A DNA stretch of 64,000 nucleotides from NCBI GenBank assembly GCA_963792895.1, contig CAWBYA010000006.1, forward strand, positions 310,001 to 374,000, read 5' to 3'. Source of the stretch: UBA6912 sp963792895 (GTDB taxonomy: Bacteria; Actinomycetota; Acidimicrobiia; Spongiisociales; UBA5794). This document shows, in pieces, positions 15,937-24,454 of this stretch. The notes under the pieces were generated by a model, which was not told where the DNA came from, searched no databases, and saw only the letters and a program-made list of their open reading frames with translations. A program made the position numbers and the translations under genes. Numbering within the stretch: the stretch's first letter is position 1; each line of letters begins with the position of its first letter.

Positions 15937-17607
15937 TCAGCTCGGCGCCCGCACCCAGAAGCGATACATCGCGGCGAACAGCGCCGGGAATGCCCGCTCA
16001 AGCTCGTCCCAGTTGGTGAGGTCGCGCCCCGTCGGCTCGTCGGGGAATGCCTCCAGGTAGAGCGCACGGATGCGGGGAGACAGCAGTTCGAAGCCGAGGA
16101 ACGCGAGACCCATGGCGGCGACGGCCCGCTGGATGCGAGGGATGACGAATCGGTCCTCGTGTGCGGGGAAGAAGAGGTCGCGGCAGCCGCTTCGGGAGAA
16201 GAAATCGGGGGTCCCGGCGAGTGAGCGTGCCGGGCTGTTGGACGGAAGGCTGCGAACGAGGGTGCGCACTGCACGAATACCGTCGAGCGTTGGCTCGAGC
16301 GCCCTCTCACTGATGAGCCGGGTGACGGGATCGAGGAGGCTGCGTCCGTACCGGCTGTACAGGCCGAGCTTCATGAGTCCACCGGGTCGCGTCAGTGCGC
16401 GCAACCGCCGCCAACCCGCTTCGGGGTCGGCCATGTGATGGAGCACCCCGACTGCCTCGACAACGTCGAACACGCGGCCGAGGTCTTGGAGCTCCAGAAT
16501 GTCGGCGTGAGCGAACTCGACGTTGGCGATACCGAGCCGGCGTGCCTGGCGCTCGCCGTAGGCCAGCGAGGCGAGACTCAGGTCGACCGCCAGCACCCGA
16601 GCGCCCTGGTAGCGGGCGGCCGTCAACAACGCATGCCGTCCTGTTCCGCATCCGGCGATGAGGATGTCGGGCTCGGCAATGTCGATCGTTGCCGCGAGCT
16701 CCGGGTTGCCCAGTGCCGCAGCCACACGCTCGCCGAGCGGGCGGGGGTCCGGATCCGGAATGTGCCGCCAGCGCGGGTACGGGCGCTCCTCGTATTGGGC
16801 GCGGACAGAGCGCGAGACGCTGTCCGCGATGCTGCCGAGGCGGGGAAGCGAGCGGGCCAGCATCTGTTCCTCGCCCGGTTCGGCGATGTGGCGTCTCACG
16901 ACTTCTGCGGTCGACGAGTCCTCCAACTCAGGGGCCGCCGCCAGATGAGCGTGGTCGTCGCCGAGCGACCGGTACATCGCATAGACCAGAACAGCAAGAT
17001 GAGGCGGCCTGCCGAGGCTTGCGCCATGAAGACGACCCGCCAGCGCGGCCAGCTGGTCCGCCTCGCGTCCGCTCTCCTCATATACCCACTCCGTCGTTTG
17101 CATCTGAAAGGCGACCGCAGCCAGGAGATTGGGCGAGGGCCACGGAAACGGCGCATTCGTCGACAGCGCATCGAGCCAGGCTGCCCGGAGGGCCGTGAGC
17201 GCCACCTCGACTTCGGCGGACGCATACACGTGGTCGGACAGCAGGCGGATCGAGAGCGGCTCGTCGAGTCCCCGCGCCAGCGTCACCAGCGACGCAGCAG
17301 ACGGCGACCCGCGGCCGCCGATCTGGTCGAGCACCTCGGGAGCGGCCGGTAGCGCGGTCAGGCGGCGCGCAGCGACCCCCACGAGTCGCTGGTGATCGAC
17401 GCGATCGTCCGCAGCGAGGGCGGCGATGGCACGATCGAGGCGGGCGTCCGCAACAGGGTCGGACGCCGACACCAGCGCACTGATGAAGCGCTGCCGGGCG
17501 CCAGCGTCGTCGGGTTCGGTCAGGTACGCCCGGGCGATATCGGGGAGGGTGCGACGCTGAGGCGCGTCGCCTGGAGCGACCCGGTCAGCGGCCACGATCG
17601 TCGCCAC
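15937..17607 (-). CDS. SAM-dependent methyltransferase with long N-terminal helical region
   Basis: This 556-residue protein has an alpha-helical N-terminal half with no recognised motif, then QYEERPYPRW near residue 275 and a class I methyltransferase domain. The SAM-binding motif I is ILIAGCGTGRHALLTA near 315, followed by an acidic loop VLAVDLS, a motif with HADILEL, and EAVGVLHHMADPEAGWRRL. The same QYEExPYPRW-plus-methyltransferase arrangement is, from memory, found in proteins annotated with TPR or sulfotransferase neighbours in several phyla. The substrate is unknown. It stands alone, 101 bases before the channel gene. Confidence 0.85.
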   Translation of the reverse strand: MATIVAADRVAPGDAPQRRTLPDIARAYLTEPDDAGARQRFISALVSASDPVADARLDRAIAALAADDRVDHQRLVGVAARRLTALPAAPEVLDQIGGRGSPSAASLVTLARGLDEPLSIRLLSDHVYASAEVEVALTALRAAWLDALSTNAPFPWPSPNLLAAVAFQMQTTEWVYEESGREADQLAALAGRLHGASLGRPPHLAVLVYAMYRSLGDDHAHLAAAPELEDSSTAEVVRRHIAEPGEEQMLARSLPRLGSIADSVSRSVRAQYEERPYPRWRHIPDPDPRPLGERVAAALGNPELAATIDIAEPDILIAGCGTGRHALLTAARYQGARVLAVDLSLASLAYGERQARRLGIANVEFAHADILELQDLGRVFDVVEAVGVLHHMADPEAGWRRLRALTRPGGLMKLGLYSRYGRSLLDPVTRLISERALEPTLDGIRAVRTLVRSLPSNSPARSLAGTPDFFSRSGCRDLFFPAHEDRFVIPRIQRAVAAMGLAFLGFELLSPRIRALYLEAFPDEPTGRDLTNWDELERAFPALFAAMYRFWVRAPS

Positions 17608-17781
17608 GGACGTTCAGGTGGGGCGAGCGGGCGTTGCGGGCCTCACCACCCAACAGGCGCGACACGAGCGACAATGTGAGCGAGCCTTTGCCCTGAACCC
17701 GTGGTCCTCGTCGACCGACCGGTGTACGTCGTCGTGAGCTCGATCGTGCGGGACCGGGCGATCCGAGGCCAGCCGTCTGGT

Positions 17782-18066
17782 TCAGCCCAGGATCCGCGCC
17801 TTCTGGGCGGCGAATTCCTCGTCGGTGAGGATTCCCTGATCGTGCAACGCCGCCAGTTCCTTCAGCTTGTCGATCTGATCCATCGTCATCCCACCGGCCG
17901 GCGCTGCAGCCTGAGGTGGAGGCGGCGCTTGAGCAGGTGGCGCCTCGGCCGGTGGTTGCGGCGGTGTCATCGCCGACCTCATGGCGGCTTGCCGCCGGTT
18001 CACCCGTCGCGACGTTCGCCGGGATGTTCGTCTCGCCGTCCTTCGTGCTGGACCTCGTGCGATCAT
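17782..18066 (-). CDS. Small SHOCT domain protein
   Basis: This 94-residue protein starts at ATG 18066 behind a GGAGG site. The first 30 residues are rich in arginine, followed by a Pro/Ala-rich linker and a C-terminal SHOCT motif (MDQIDKLKELAALHDQGI then LTDEEFAAQKARIL). SHOCT is a short helical motif of unknown, probably oligomerising, function found at the C-terminus of many bacterial proteins. It lies 32 bases after the DUF6325 gene and is probably co-transcribed with it. The 174 bases between it and the methyltransferase hold nothing I can support. Confidence 0.85.
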   Translation of the reverse strand: MIARGPARRTARRTSRRTSRRVNRRQAAMRSAMTPPQPPAEAPPAQAPPPPQAAAPAGGMTMDQIDKLKELAALHDQGILTDEEFAAQKARILG

Positions 18067-18098
18067 GTGCTTCCTCCTCGTTTCTTGGGTGCCCGGCG

Positions 18099-18836
18099 TC
18101 AGCCGACGAGCGCCTCGTCGATCAGCCCCGCCTCCGCCAGCACTCGTGCGCCATCGAGAGCGCTCGCCGTCGGCACGATGCCGCCATCGACCAGCGCCTG
18201 AAGAGCCTCTGCAGCGATCACCGCCCGGACTGCGTTCTCGACGTCGTCGACAACGGCGAGCGCCTCGATCGACCTGAGCACCGCAGCTCCTTCGACTGCC
18301 GCCGCGGCTTCGATGGCCTCCAGCGCCTCAGCCGTGGCAAGCGCCTCGGCGCCGATCATGATCAATGCGTCGGGGGAGAGGAACCCCTGGAGCAGTGGCG
18401 TGCCGCCGGCAGAGGCCACGGCGTCGCGGAAGCCGGCGGCCCACCGGTGCTCGACGAGCAAGAGGCCGGCCGCGGTCCCCGGCTCGAGCTCGTCGGCAAG
18501 GCCGACGATGTCCTCCTGCGACAGACCGGCTGTGCGGTCGGTGTCCGCTGCGGCGCCCTCGCTCGAGTCCTCACCCGCCTCCATGTCCAATCCGAGGAGC
18601 ATGGCCAGCAGCTCGCCTGCGTCGACGATCTCCCCGTCCCCGGCTCCGTCTGCGGTCTCGTCGTCCAGCTCCAGGACGACGATGTCACCGTTGCGCTCCT
18701 TTGCCATGAACAGCACGTCCATCACGCGGATCAATCCACTCGCCTCGAGCCGGTCGAGCTCGTCGAGAATCTGCCCCCGGAACCTGTCGATCGTGTCGAA
18801 TCCGTAGGCAACGAACTGGATTGGGCCCATTGACAT
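18099..18836 (-). CDS. DUF6325 family protein
   Basis: This 245-residue protein opens with MSMGPIQFVAYGFD and continues LDRLEASGLIRVMDVLFMAKE, the pattern of DUF6325 proteins, which are soluble actinobacterial proteins of unknown role. An acidic middle (about 75-100) separates the N-terminal alpha/beta part from an alanine-rich helical C-terminal part (about 150-240), which looks like stacked amphipathic helices. AGGAGGAGC eight bases before ATG 18836 supports the start. It is followed by a SHOCT protein, a pairing that in actinobacteria often goes with small membrane or stress proteins. No enzymatic motif is visible. Confidence 0.8.
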   Translation of the reverse strand: MSMGPIQFVAYGFDTIDRFRGQILDELDRLEASGLIRVMDVLFMAKERNGDIVVLELDDETADGAGDGEIVDAGELLAMLLGLDMEAGEDSSEGAAADTDRTAGLSQEDIVGLADELEPGTAAGLLLVEHRWAAGFRDAVASAGGTPLLQGFLSPDALIMIGAEALATAEALEAIEAAAAVEGAAVLRSIEALAVVDDVENAVRAVIAAEALQALVDGGIVPTASALDGARVLAEAGLIDEALVG

Positions 18837-18914
18837 CGTGCGCTCCTCCTGGGGGTCTGTGCATTCGGCAATCTAACGTCGCTTGTCTCGTTCCGTGGAT
18901 GACGGCAGATGCGC

Positions 18915-19850
18915 CTACGTCGGCGGCAGAACGCCACCTCCGAACACCGTTGCCCAGTCGTCTCGCATGCTGACGACGGTCCATCCGAGGCGCGCCGCCG
19001 AATCGAGTACTGGTTCCGTAGGGACGAACGTCCCGGCGACTCCCTCGTAGCGGTATTCCCGGTCCGCGTCGTCATGGTCGATGAGGAGGGCGAGGGTCGG
19101 GCCGTCGCCGGTGGAGACGTACTCCAGCATCTCGGCATCGCCGGGCGAGTTACCGGCGGCGAAGATGGGGCGCCGCCCTATCTGCCGTTGGATGCCCGGC
19201 AGCTTGGCCGGGCCCTCGTTGGGGTCGCCGTCGAGCTGAGCCGTCCGGTACAGGCTCAGCGTCCCATCCGCCCGTCGCACTTCGTAGGTCACTCGTGACC
19301 CGATCACCCGTTCGGGCGCGACGCCGTACAGCTGCTCGCTCACGGCACGCACGAAGTCGGCGCCGCCCGCCGTGCCGATGAAGACGCGGAAGTCCCGCTC
19401 GCGTAGCTGTGCGATGAGCTCGAGCATGGGGACGTACACGAGGTCGCCGAACGCCACACCGTGCTCCGGATGACGTGCCTCGGCGAAGAAGCGCTCGACG
19501 CGAGCGTTGAACTCCTCGGGGGTGATGTCCGCAAAGAGGTCGACGAGGGCCATGGCTACTCGCTCGAGCCCAAACTCGCCCATGGCGGCACGGTCGCCGT
19601 CGAGCACGGCGCGGTACTCATGACGCTCCGCCAGCTCGGGACGAGCCGCGGCTGCAGACCGCAATTCCGCAACGAAGAAATGCACCTGCGGGTAGGTCGG
19701 CTTCTCGCACCACAGAGTACCGTCGTTGTCGAAGATGGCGATGCGATCCCGCGGATGTGCCTGTTCGGCGTTCTTCAGGAAACCGAGTACCGCATCCCGT
19801 GCCGTGCCGGGCCGCCAGGACGGGAGCACCCCGTCCTGGCTTACGGCCAC
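18915..19850 (-). CDS. HAD superfamily phosphatase
   Basis: The protein has 311 residues and a HAD fold signature: motif I FDNDGTLW with Asp41 and Asp43, motif II around VFIGTAGG, and a motif III/IV region with FAAGNSPGDAEML. A helical cap lies between about 60 and 150. It resembles the acid-phosphatase or phosphoserine-phosphatase-like group of HAD enzymes. It starts at GTG 19850, preceded by GAGGGG, only 22 bases after the stop of the arylsulfatase gene, so the two form a likely operon. This pairing suggests removal of sulfate and phosphate esters from a common substrate or periplasmic ester scavenging, but no signal peptide is visible in either protein. Confidence 0.85.
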   Translation of the reverse strand: MAVSQDGVLPSWRPGTARDAVLGFLKNAEQAHPRDRIAIFDNDGTLWCEKPTYPQVHFFVAELRSAAAARPELAERHEYRAVLDGDRAAMGEFGLERVAMALVDLFADITPEEFNARVERFFAEARHPEHGVAFGDLVYVPMLELIAQLRERDFRVFIGTAGGADFVRAVSEQLYGVAPERVIGSRVTYEVRRADGTLSLYRTAQLDGDPNEGPAKLPGIQRQIGRRPIFAAGNSPGDAEMLEYVSTGDGPTLALLIDHDDADREYRYEGVAGTFVPTEPVLDSAARLGWTVVSMRDDWATVFGGGVLPPT

Positions 19851-19872
19851 ATCTCTCGTCCCCTCGGGAATC

Positions 19873-21363
19873 TCACGAGCTGGGAATGCCGGCCTTCAGC
19901 TTCTCGAGCATGCTGCTCACCGTGAAGCTGGCGGACTCTTGGCGCGGAGGAAACTCGGCGAGCGACGCCGCCATCTGCGCCACGAAGGTCTGCGCCGGAA
20001 TCAGCAAGTAGGCGCGGTCGATGAGCCAGTCGTAGTAGGTGTTCGACGTGATGTCGGCCCGCTCGAACGGGTCGGTGCGCAGATTGAAGATCTTCGGAAC
20101 TCGAAGCTCGGTGAAGGGCTCCGCCCACACCCGCAACGTTCCGGGGGCGCGCTGCTCGAGGAACACGATCTTCCAGTTGTACATACGGAGCGCGGTGAGG
20201 TCGCCATCGTCGGAGACGTAGAAGAAGTAGTTCCTGGGGCTCTCGTCGGCCTCTCCCGTGATGTAGGGCAACTGATTGAAGCCGTCGAGGTGCACCTTGT
20301 ATGTCGTCCCGTTCAGCTCGTGACCGGCCTTCAACTTGTCGGCGATGTCCGGCTCCCCGGCGGCAGCGAGCAGCGTCGTAAACCAATCGTTGTGGCTGAC
20401 GATGCCGTTGAGCACCGTCCCCGGCTCGATGTGCCCCGGCCAGCGGGCCAGGGAAGGCACCCGGTACGCGCCCTCCCAGTTGGAGTTCTTCTCGTTCCGA
20501 AACGGCGTCATCCCTCCGTCCGGCCAGGTGTTCATGTGCACGCCGTTGTCGGTGCTGTAGAGCACGATCGTGTCTTCGGCGATCCCGAGCTCGTCGAGCA
20601 GGTCGAGCATCTTCCCGATCCGCTTGTCGTGCTCCACCATCCCATCGTGGTACTCGGACTGCCAGCGTCCGGCTTGACCTCGAATCTCGTCGGCGATGTG
20701 AGTGCGGAAGTGCATTCCCGTGGTGTTGAACCACACGAAGAAGGGGGTTTCACCCTCCACCGCGTCCCGGATGAAGCGCTGGGCGGGCTCGATGATCTCG
20801 TCGTCGATCGTCTCCATGCGCTTCTTGGTCAGCGGGCCGGTGTCTTCGATCCGCCCGTCGGCGAAACTGTGGATCACCCCGCGGGGCCCGAACTTCTCGC
20901 GGAAGTGGGGGAAGTCCGCCTCGGGGGGATAGTCGGCGTTCTCAGGCTCTTCCTCGGCGTTCAGGTGATAGAGGTTGCCGAAGAACTCGTCGAAGCCGTG
21001 GTTCGTCGGGAGGAACTCATCTCGATCACCGAAGTGGTTCTTGCCGAACTGGCCCGTGGCGTACCCCTGCGCTTTCAGCGCCGTCGCGATCGTCGGGTCC
21101 TCGTCGCGGAGCCCGAGATCGGCGCCGGGCAAGCCAACCTTGGTGAGCCCGGTGCGGTACGGGTTCTGCCCGGTGATGAAAGCGGCACGACCGGCCGTGC
21201 ACGACTGCTCGCCGTAGTAGTCGGTGAACCGAACCCCCTCGGCGGCGATGCGATCGATGTTGGGCGTCCGATACCCCATCAAGCCGTCGCTGTAGCAACT
21301 CAGGTTCGAGATCCCGATGTCGTCTCCCCACAACACCAGGATGTTGGGCTTCCCGTTCGGCAT
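19873..21363 (-). CDS. Arylsulfatase (alkaline phosphatase superfamily)
   Basis: From ATG 21363 the protein has 496 residues. It opens with NGKPNILVLWGDDIGISN, whose Asp pair binds the metal, followed by the formylglycine motif SCTAGRAAF with Cys55 in the C-x-A-x-R form rather than the more usual C-x-P-x-R. GKNHFGDRDEF and YSTDNG supply further active-site residues. The modified cysteine must be oxidised to formylglycine; the anSME-type radical SAM enzyme at 54.2-55.7 kb could do this. It should cleave sulfate esters and has no clear export signal. Thirteen more residues are possible upstream, but ATG 21363 with the MPNGKPNIL start is typical for the family. Confidence 0.93.
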   Translation of the reverse strand: MPNGKPNILVLWGDDIGISNLSCYSDGLMGYRTPNIDRIAAEGVRFTDYYGEQSCTAGRAAFITGQNPYRTGLTKVGLPGADLGLRDEDPTIATALKAQGYATGQFGKNHFGDRDEFLPTNHGFDEFFGNLYHLNAEEEPENADYPPEADFPHFREKFGPRGVIHSFADGRIEDTGPLTKKRMETIDDEIIEPAQRFIRDAVEGETPFFVWFNTTGMHFRTHIADEIRGQAGRWQSEYHDGMVEHDKRIGKMLDLLDELGIAEDTIVLYSTDNGVHMNTWPDGGMTPFRNEKNSNWEGAYRVPSLARWPGHIEPGTVLNGIVSHNDWFTTLLAAAGEPDIADKLKAGHELNGTTYKVHLDGFNQLPYITGEADESPRNYFFYVSDDGDLTALRMYNWKIVFLEQRAPGTLRVWAEPFTELRVPKIFNLRTDPFERADITSNTYYDWLIDRAYLLIPAQTFVAQMAASLAEFPPRQESASFTVSSMLEKLKAGIPSS

Positions 21364-21567
21364 TAGTGCGGTCGTCTCCCGTCTCGCTGCGAACCGGCGC
21401 AACTCTAGTTGGCGGTCTCAGCCCGGCCCAAGTTCGTCCCGGCCAACGATGAACCTCGGGAATGTCGCTTGAAGCGAAGTCCGGCAGGACCGATGTGATG
21501 CTCCCGTAACGTGCTTGGTCGCGTACTGCGGCCGACACGCCGTGACCGTACCTACCCTTCCGCCCGC

Positions 21568-22322
21568 TCAGCTCGCCGGGTCCGTCAGTTCCGAGTGGTG
21601 GTTCCGACCGGCAACGATGCTCGCAGTCGGTAGGAAGATCCGCTTGGCTTCTCCGACGAGGGCGACGAGGGGGATCGCGAGGATGGCCCCCAACGCACCG
21701 GCGACGAGCACACCCGCCGTGCCGGCGATGAACGCAACGAAGGTCGGCATCCTCATGCTCTCACCCACCAACCACGGCCGCACCGCTCCCAGTCGCGAAC
21801 GCCGAAGAAGAATGTCACCAAGAAGAGGAAGAGCCCGACGAAGAACGACCCGATGACGGCGACGCCACGGGTGGCCCCACCGACGAGCACGCTCGATATC
21901 GACCCGGCGAGATCCCTCAGGTTCTCCTGCATCGTCGCGATCTGCTCGTCGGTGAGCGCCTGGACCTGTTCGTCGATCCATTTGGTCACCGCGGCGATCG
22001 CGTCGGCGATCCCGCTCCACAGAGCATCCCAATTGGCCACGATCGACGCCATCATCAGCCACGAGGCCGCTCCCAGAGCCGCCGCGGCCAGCACGAGCAC
22101 GAGTCCCGCCGCCACCGAGCGGGGAAGTCGTCGCCCGAGGATCTCGAAGAGCGGCCGCCCAACCGGGACCACGACGACGGCGGGCAAGGCGGGCACCACG
22201 ATCGCGGCAAGCGAGACGCCGATGACGGCCACCACGGCTGCGAGGGCGAGAACGGCGAGGATCCGCCATGCCTTGTCCGATGCAGCCCGCAGCGGTCCGT
22301 CCCAACGGCTCTCACCCTCCAC
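21568..22322 (-). pseudogene. AI-2E family transporter with internal deletion and frameshift
   Basis: The 5' part (22322 to about 21790) codes an AI-2E (PerM/YdiK-type) N-terminal half, with several membrane helices up to FLVTFFFGVRDWERC. The next matching family segment, WLVGESMRMPTFVAFIAGTA through LGAILAIPLVALV, is in a different frame and ends at 21568. About 100-120 residues that normally lie between these parts are absent, and the total of 755 bases is well short of the roughly 1050-1100 expected. Both an internal deletion and a frame change therefore affect the gene, so it is unlikely to be functional. An intact relative is at 24455-25678. Confidence 0.75.
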
Positions 22323-22387
22323 GGCGCCTCCGTCGCTGGTTCACGTTTGGTCGTGCGTAATGCGACAGACCGCCCCTTGAAGCAGCG

Positions 22388-24061
22388 TCACGAAGAGCCA
22401 TCGGACCGTTGGGCCTCGACCCATGCCGTCGCGTCGGCATAGGCCCGCCGGACCGTGGCACCAACGCGCTCGTCGCTCGTATAGACGTTCTCGTCACCAA
22501 CGACCGCCGTCACCCCGGTCACCCGGAACTGGGCGTTCAGCTGATCGTTGCCGGAGACGATCATCAGCTTGCTGCCGCTCGCATGGAGCGAGTCGCCATA
22601 CCGGACGAGCACTTCCATGAACGTGCTGCCGAGATCCGACCGTCCCCGCAGTCGCAAGACCACGACCGAGCCCTTCGACGCCGGCGTGACGGTAGGGAGT
22701 TGCCGCTCGAACACCGGAGCGGTTGCGAAGAAGAGGCTGCCGTACGGATTGAGGACGACGACGTCGCCCTGGCCGAGCTCCGCAGGCGGGTCTGACTCGA
22801 CCACGGCGCCATCCTCGCGCACAGAGAGGCGGAGGATGCGGATGTCGTTCGATTGCCGAATGACGTACAAGATCACCGAGATTCCGACACCGGCCATCAC
22901 GGCGTTCTGCAGCGGGATGACCATGGTGAGTAGGAACGTTACGGTCAATACAACCGCCTGGATCTGGCCTGTCCTCCACACCGAGATGAGGTCGTTCGGC
23001 TTCACGGTGCGGTAGCCGATCACCATGAGCAGACCGGCGATGGCCGGCATTGCGATGTAGCCGACGGCGCCGCCGAGCGCGAGGATCACTACAGCCATGA
23101 CCGCCCCGGCGATCAGGTTGGCCTGCCGCGACTTGGCCCCGGCAGCCGTCACCAGGGACGTGGCCGACATCGAACCCCCTACCGGCATCCCCTGGAAGAC
23201 GCCGGCGGCGAGATTGGCGGCGCCCTGCCCGACGAAGTCTCGAGAGGCATCCGGGTACTCGCCATCTGGGTTCACGAAGTTGGCCGAGATGCCTGCGCCC
23301 TGGACGAGGCCGACAAAGGCGAGCGCCAACGCAGGAACCACCAGGTCCAACGTGAGACCGAAGTTGGGGAACACGGCGAGCGGCAGTGATCGGGGCACTT
23401 CGGCGGTGTCGCGGAGCTGCGCCACGCCGTCCATGCCAAAGCCGGCGACCATCACCGAGGTGACAACGATGGCAACCACCATCCCGAGCGGACCGAGGCG
23501 GGTCCGCTCGAGCGCAACGATCAGGACGATGGTCGCAAGGCCGACCAGCACCGTTGCCCAGTGAAGCTGACCGGGGCTGAACAACGTGTCGAGCGCACGG
23601 GTCACACGATTCGACCCGCTCGCCGCATAGCCGGTGAAGTTGGAGAACTGGCCGAGCACGATGTTGACGCCCACCGCGTTGATGAACCCGACCATCACGG
23701 CGTTGGAGACGAAACGCAGGATCGAACCGAGCTTGAGCAGGCCGGCGACCAGCATCACGATCCCCGTGAGCACCGACAGTGTGAAGAGGGCGCGAGCCGG
23801 ATCATCGCCCCGATGGACGAGCCCAACGTCCGCGATCACGATGGCCATCGCCCCTGTCGCCTGCACGGCCATGAACGCCGAGCTGGTGACCAGCGCACCC
23901 GTGAACGTCCCGATCATGTAGGCGTACAGCCCATACAGCGGGTTCACTGCCGCAAGCAGCCCCCCAGCCAGGCCGTCGGGCACACTCTGCACGCCGAGGA
24001 CGAGCCCGGCCACCCCGTCTTCTCGCAGGGTCGATCTCTGAATGGGCAGTCGGAGCTTCAC
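22388..24061 (-). CDS. SulP family anion transporter with STAS domain
   Basis: This 557-residue inner-membrane protein has the SulP/SLC26 core, including DGVAGLVLGVQSVPDGLAGG at the N-terminus, GQGAANLAAGVFQGMPVGGS in the middle, and about 12 helices. A cytoplasmic STAS domain occupies roughly 430-545. Family members move sulfate, bicarbonate, dicarboxylates or other anions; the substrate cannot be told from the sequence. Two further SulP genes are in this window. With an arylsulfatase nearby, sulfate handling is possible, but no assimilation genes are present to support it. Confidence 0.92.
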   Translation of the reverse strand: MKLRLPIQRSTLREDGVAGLVLGVQSVPDGLAGGLLAAVNPLYGLYAYMIGTFTGALVTSSAFMAVQATGAMAIVIADVGLVHRGDDPARALFTLSVLTGIVMLVAGLLKLGSILRFVSNAVMVGFINAVGVNIVLGQFSNFTGYAASGSNRVTRALDTLFSPGQLHWATVLVGLATIVLIVALERTRLGPLGMVVAIVVTSVMVAGFGMDGVAQLRDTAEVPRSLPLAVFPNFGLTLDLVVPALALAFVGLVQGAGISANFVNPDGEYPDASRDFVGQGAANLAAGVFQGMPVGGSMSATSLVTAAGAKSRQANLIAGAVMAVVILALGGAVGYIAMPAIAGLLMVIGYRTVKPNDLISVWRTGQIQAVVLTVTFLLTMVIPLQNAVMAGVGISVILYVIRQSNDIRILRLSVREDGAVVESDPPAELGQGDVVVLNPYGSLFFATAPVFERQLPTVTPASKGSVVVLRLRGRSDLGSTFMEVLVRYGDSLHASGSKLMIVSGNDQLNAQFRVTGVTAVVGDENVYTSDERVGATVRRAYADATAWVEAQRSDGSS

Positions 24062-24090
24062 AGGTCAGCCTCTGGATCGGCGACGGCGCC

Positions 24091-24360
24091 TCACTTGCCG
24101 GCGGCGCGAATGCGTCCCCTCACGTACTTGAGGATCGCCAGCAGCACGATGGCACCAACAACCGATCCGATGAGTCCTGCCGGACGAAAGGCGAGGCCGT
24201 CGCCGGCTATGAGGTTCGATGCCAGCCCACCGAGAAACGAGCCGGCGAGACCGACGCTGAAGGCCTCGGTCCAGTCGATCTTCCACTCGGGGTACACGAC
24301 CCGCTCGGCGATGGCTCCGGCGACCATGCCGATCACGATCAAGGCGAGGATCAGATACAT
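24091..24360 (-). CDS. GlsB/YeaQ/YmgE family stress-response membrane protein
   Basis: The 89-residue protein is almost entirely hydrophobic, with three predicted membrane helices separated by short polar loops, and the glycine-rich core VGLAGSFLGGL typical of the transglycosylase-associated (GlsB/YeaQ) family. These small proteins are induced by envelope or general stress; their biochemical role is not established. It lies 29 bases after nothing but the SulP stop-side gap, being upstream of the SulP gene in the direction of transcription, and could share its transcript. Confidence 0.88.
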   Translation of the reverse strand: MYLILALIVIGMVAGAIAERVVYPEWKIDWTEAFSVGLAGSFLGGLASNLIAGDGLAFRPAGLIGSVVGAIVLLAILKYVRGRIRAAGK

Positions 24361-24454
24361 CGAGGTTTCCCCTTCGATTCAGTGCGTTCGCAGCGGCGAG
24401 TGTACGAGCTTGCCGGTCCGGTCCTTTCGATCCCGCCGTTGCGCCGCAAGCCAA

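Noticed and set aside
18155..18175. GAGCGCTC core similar to the CebR box
   Set aside because: It lies inside the DUF6325 coding region, far from a promoter, and matches only the central eight bases.
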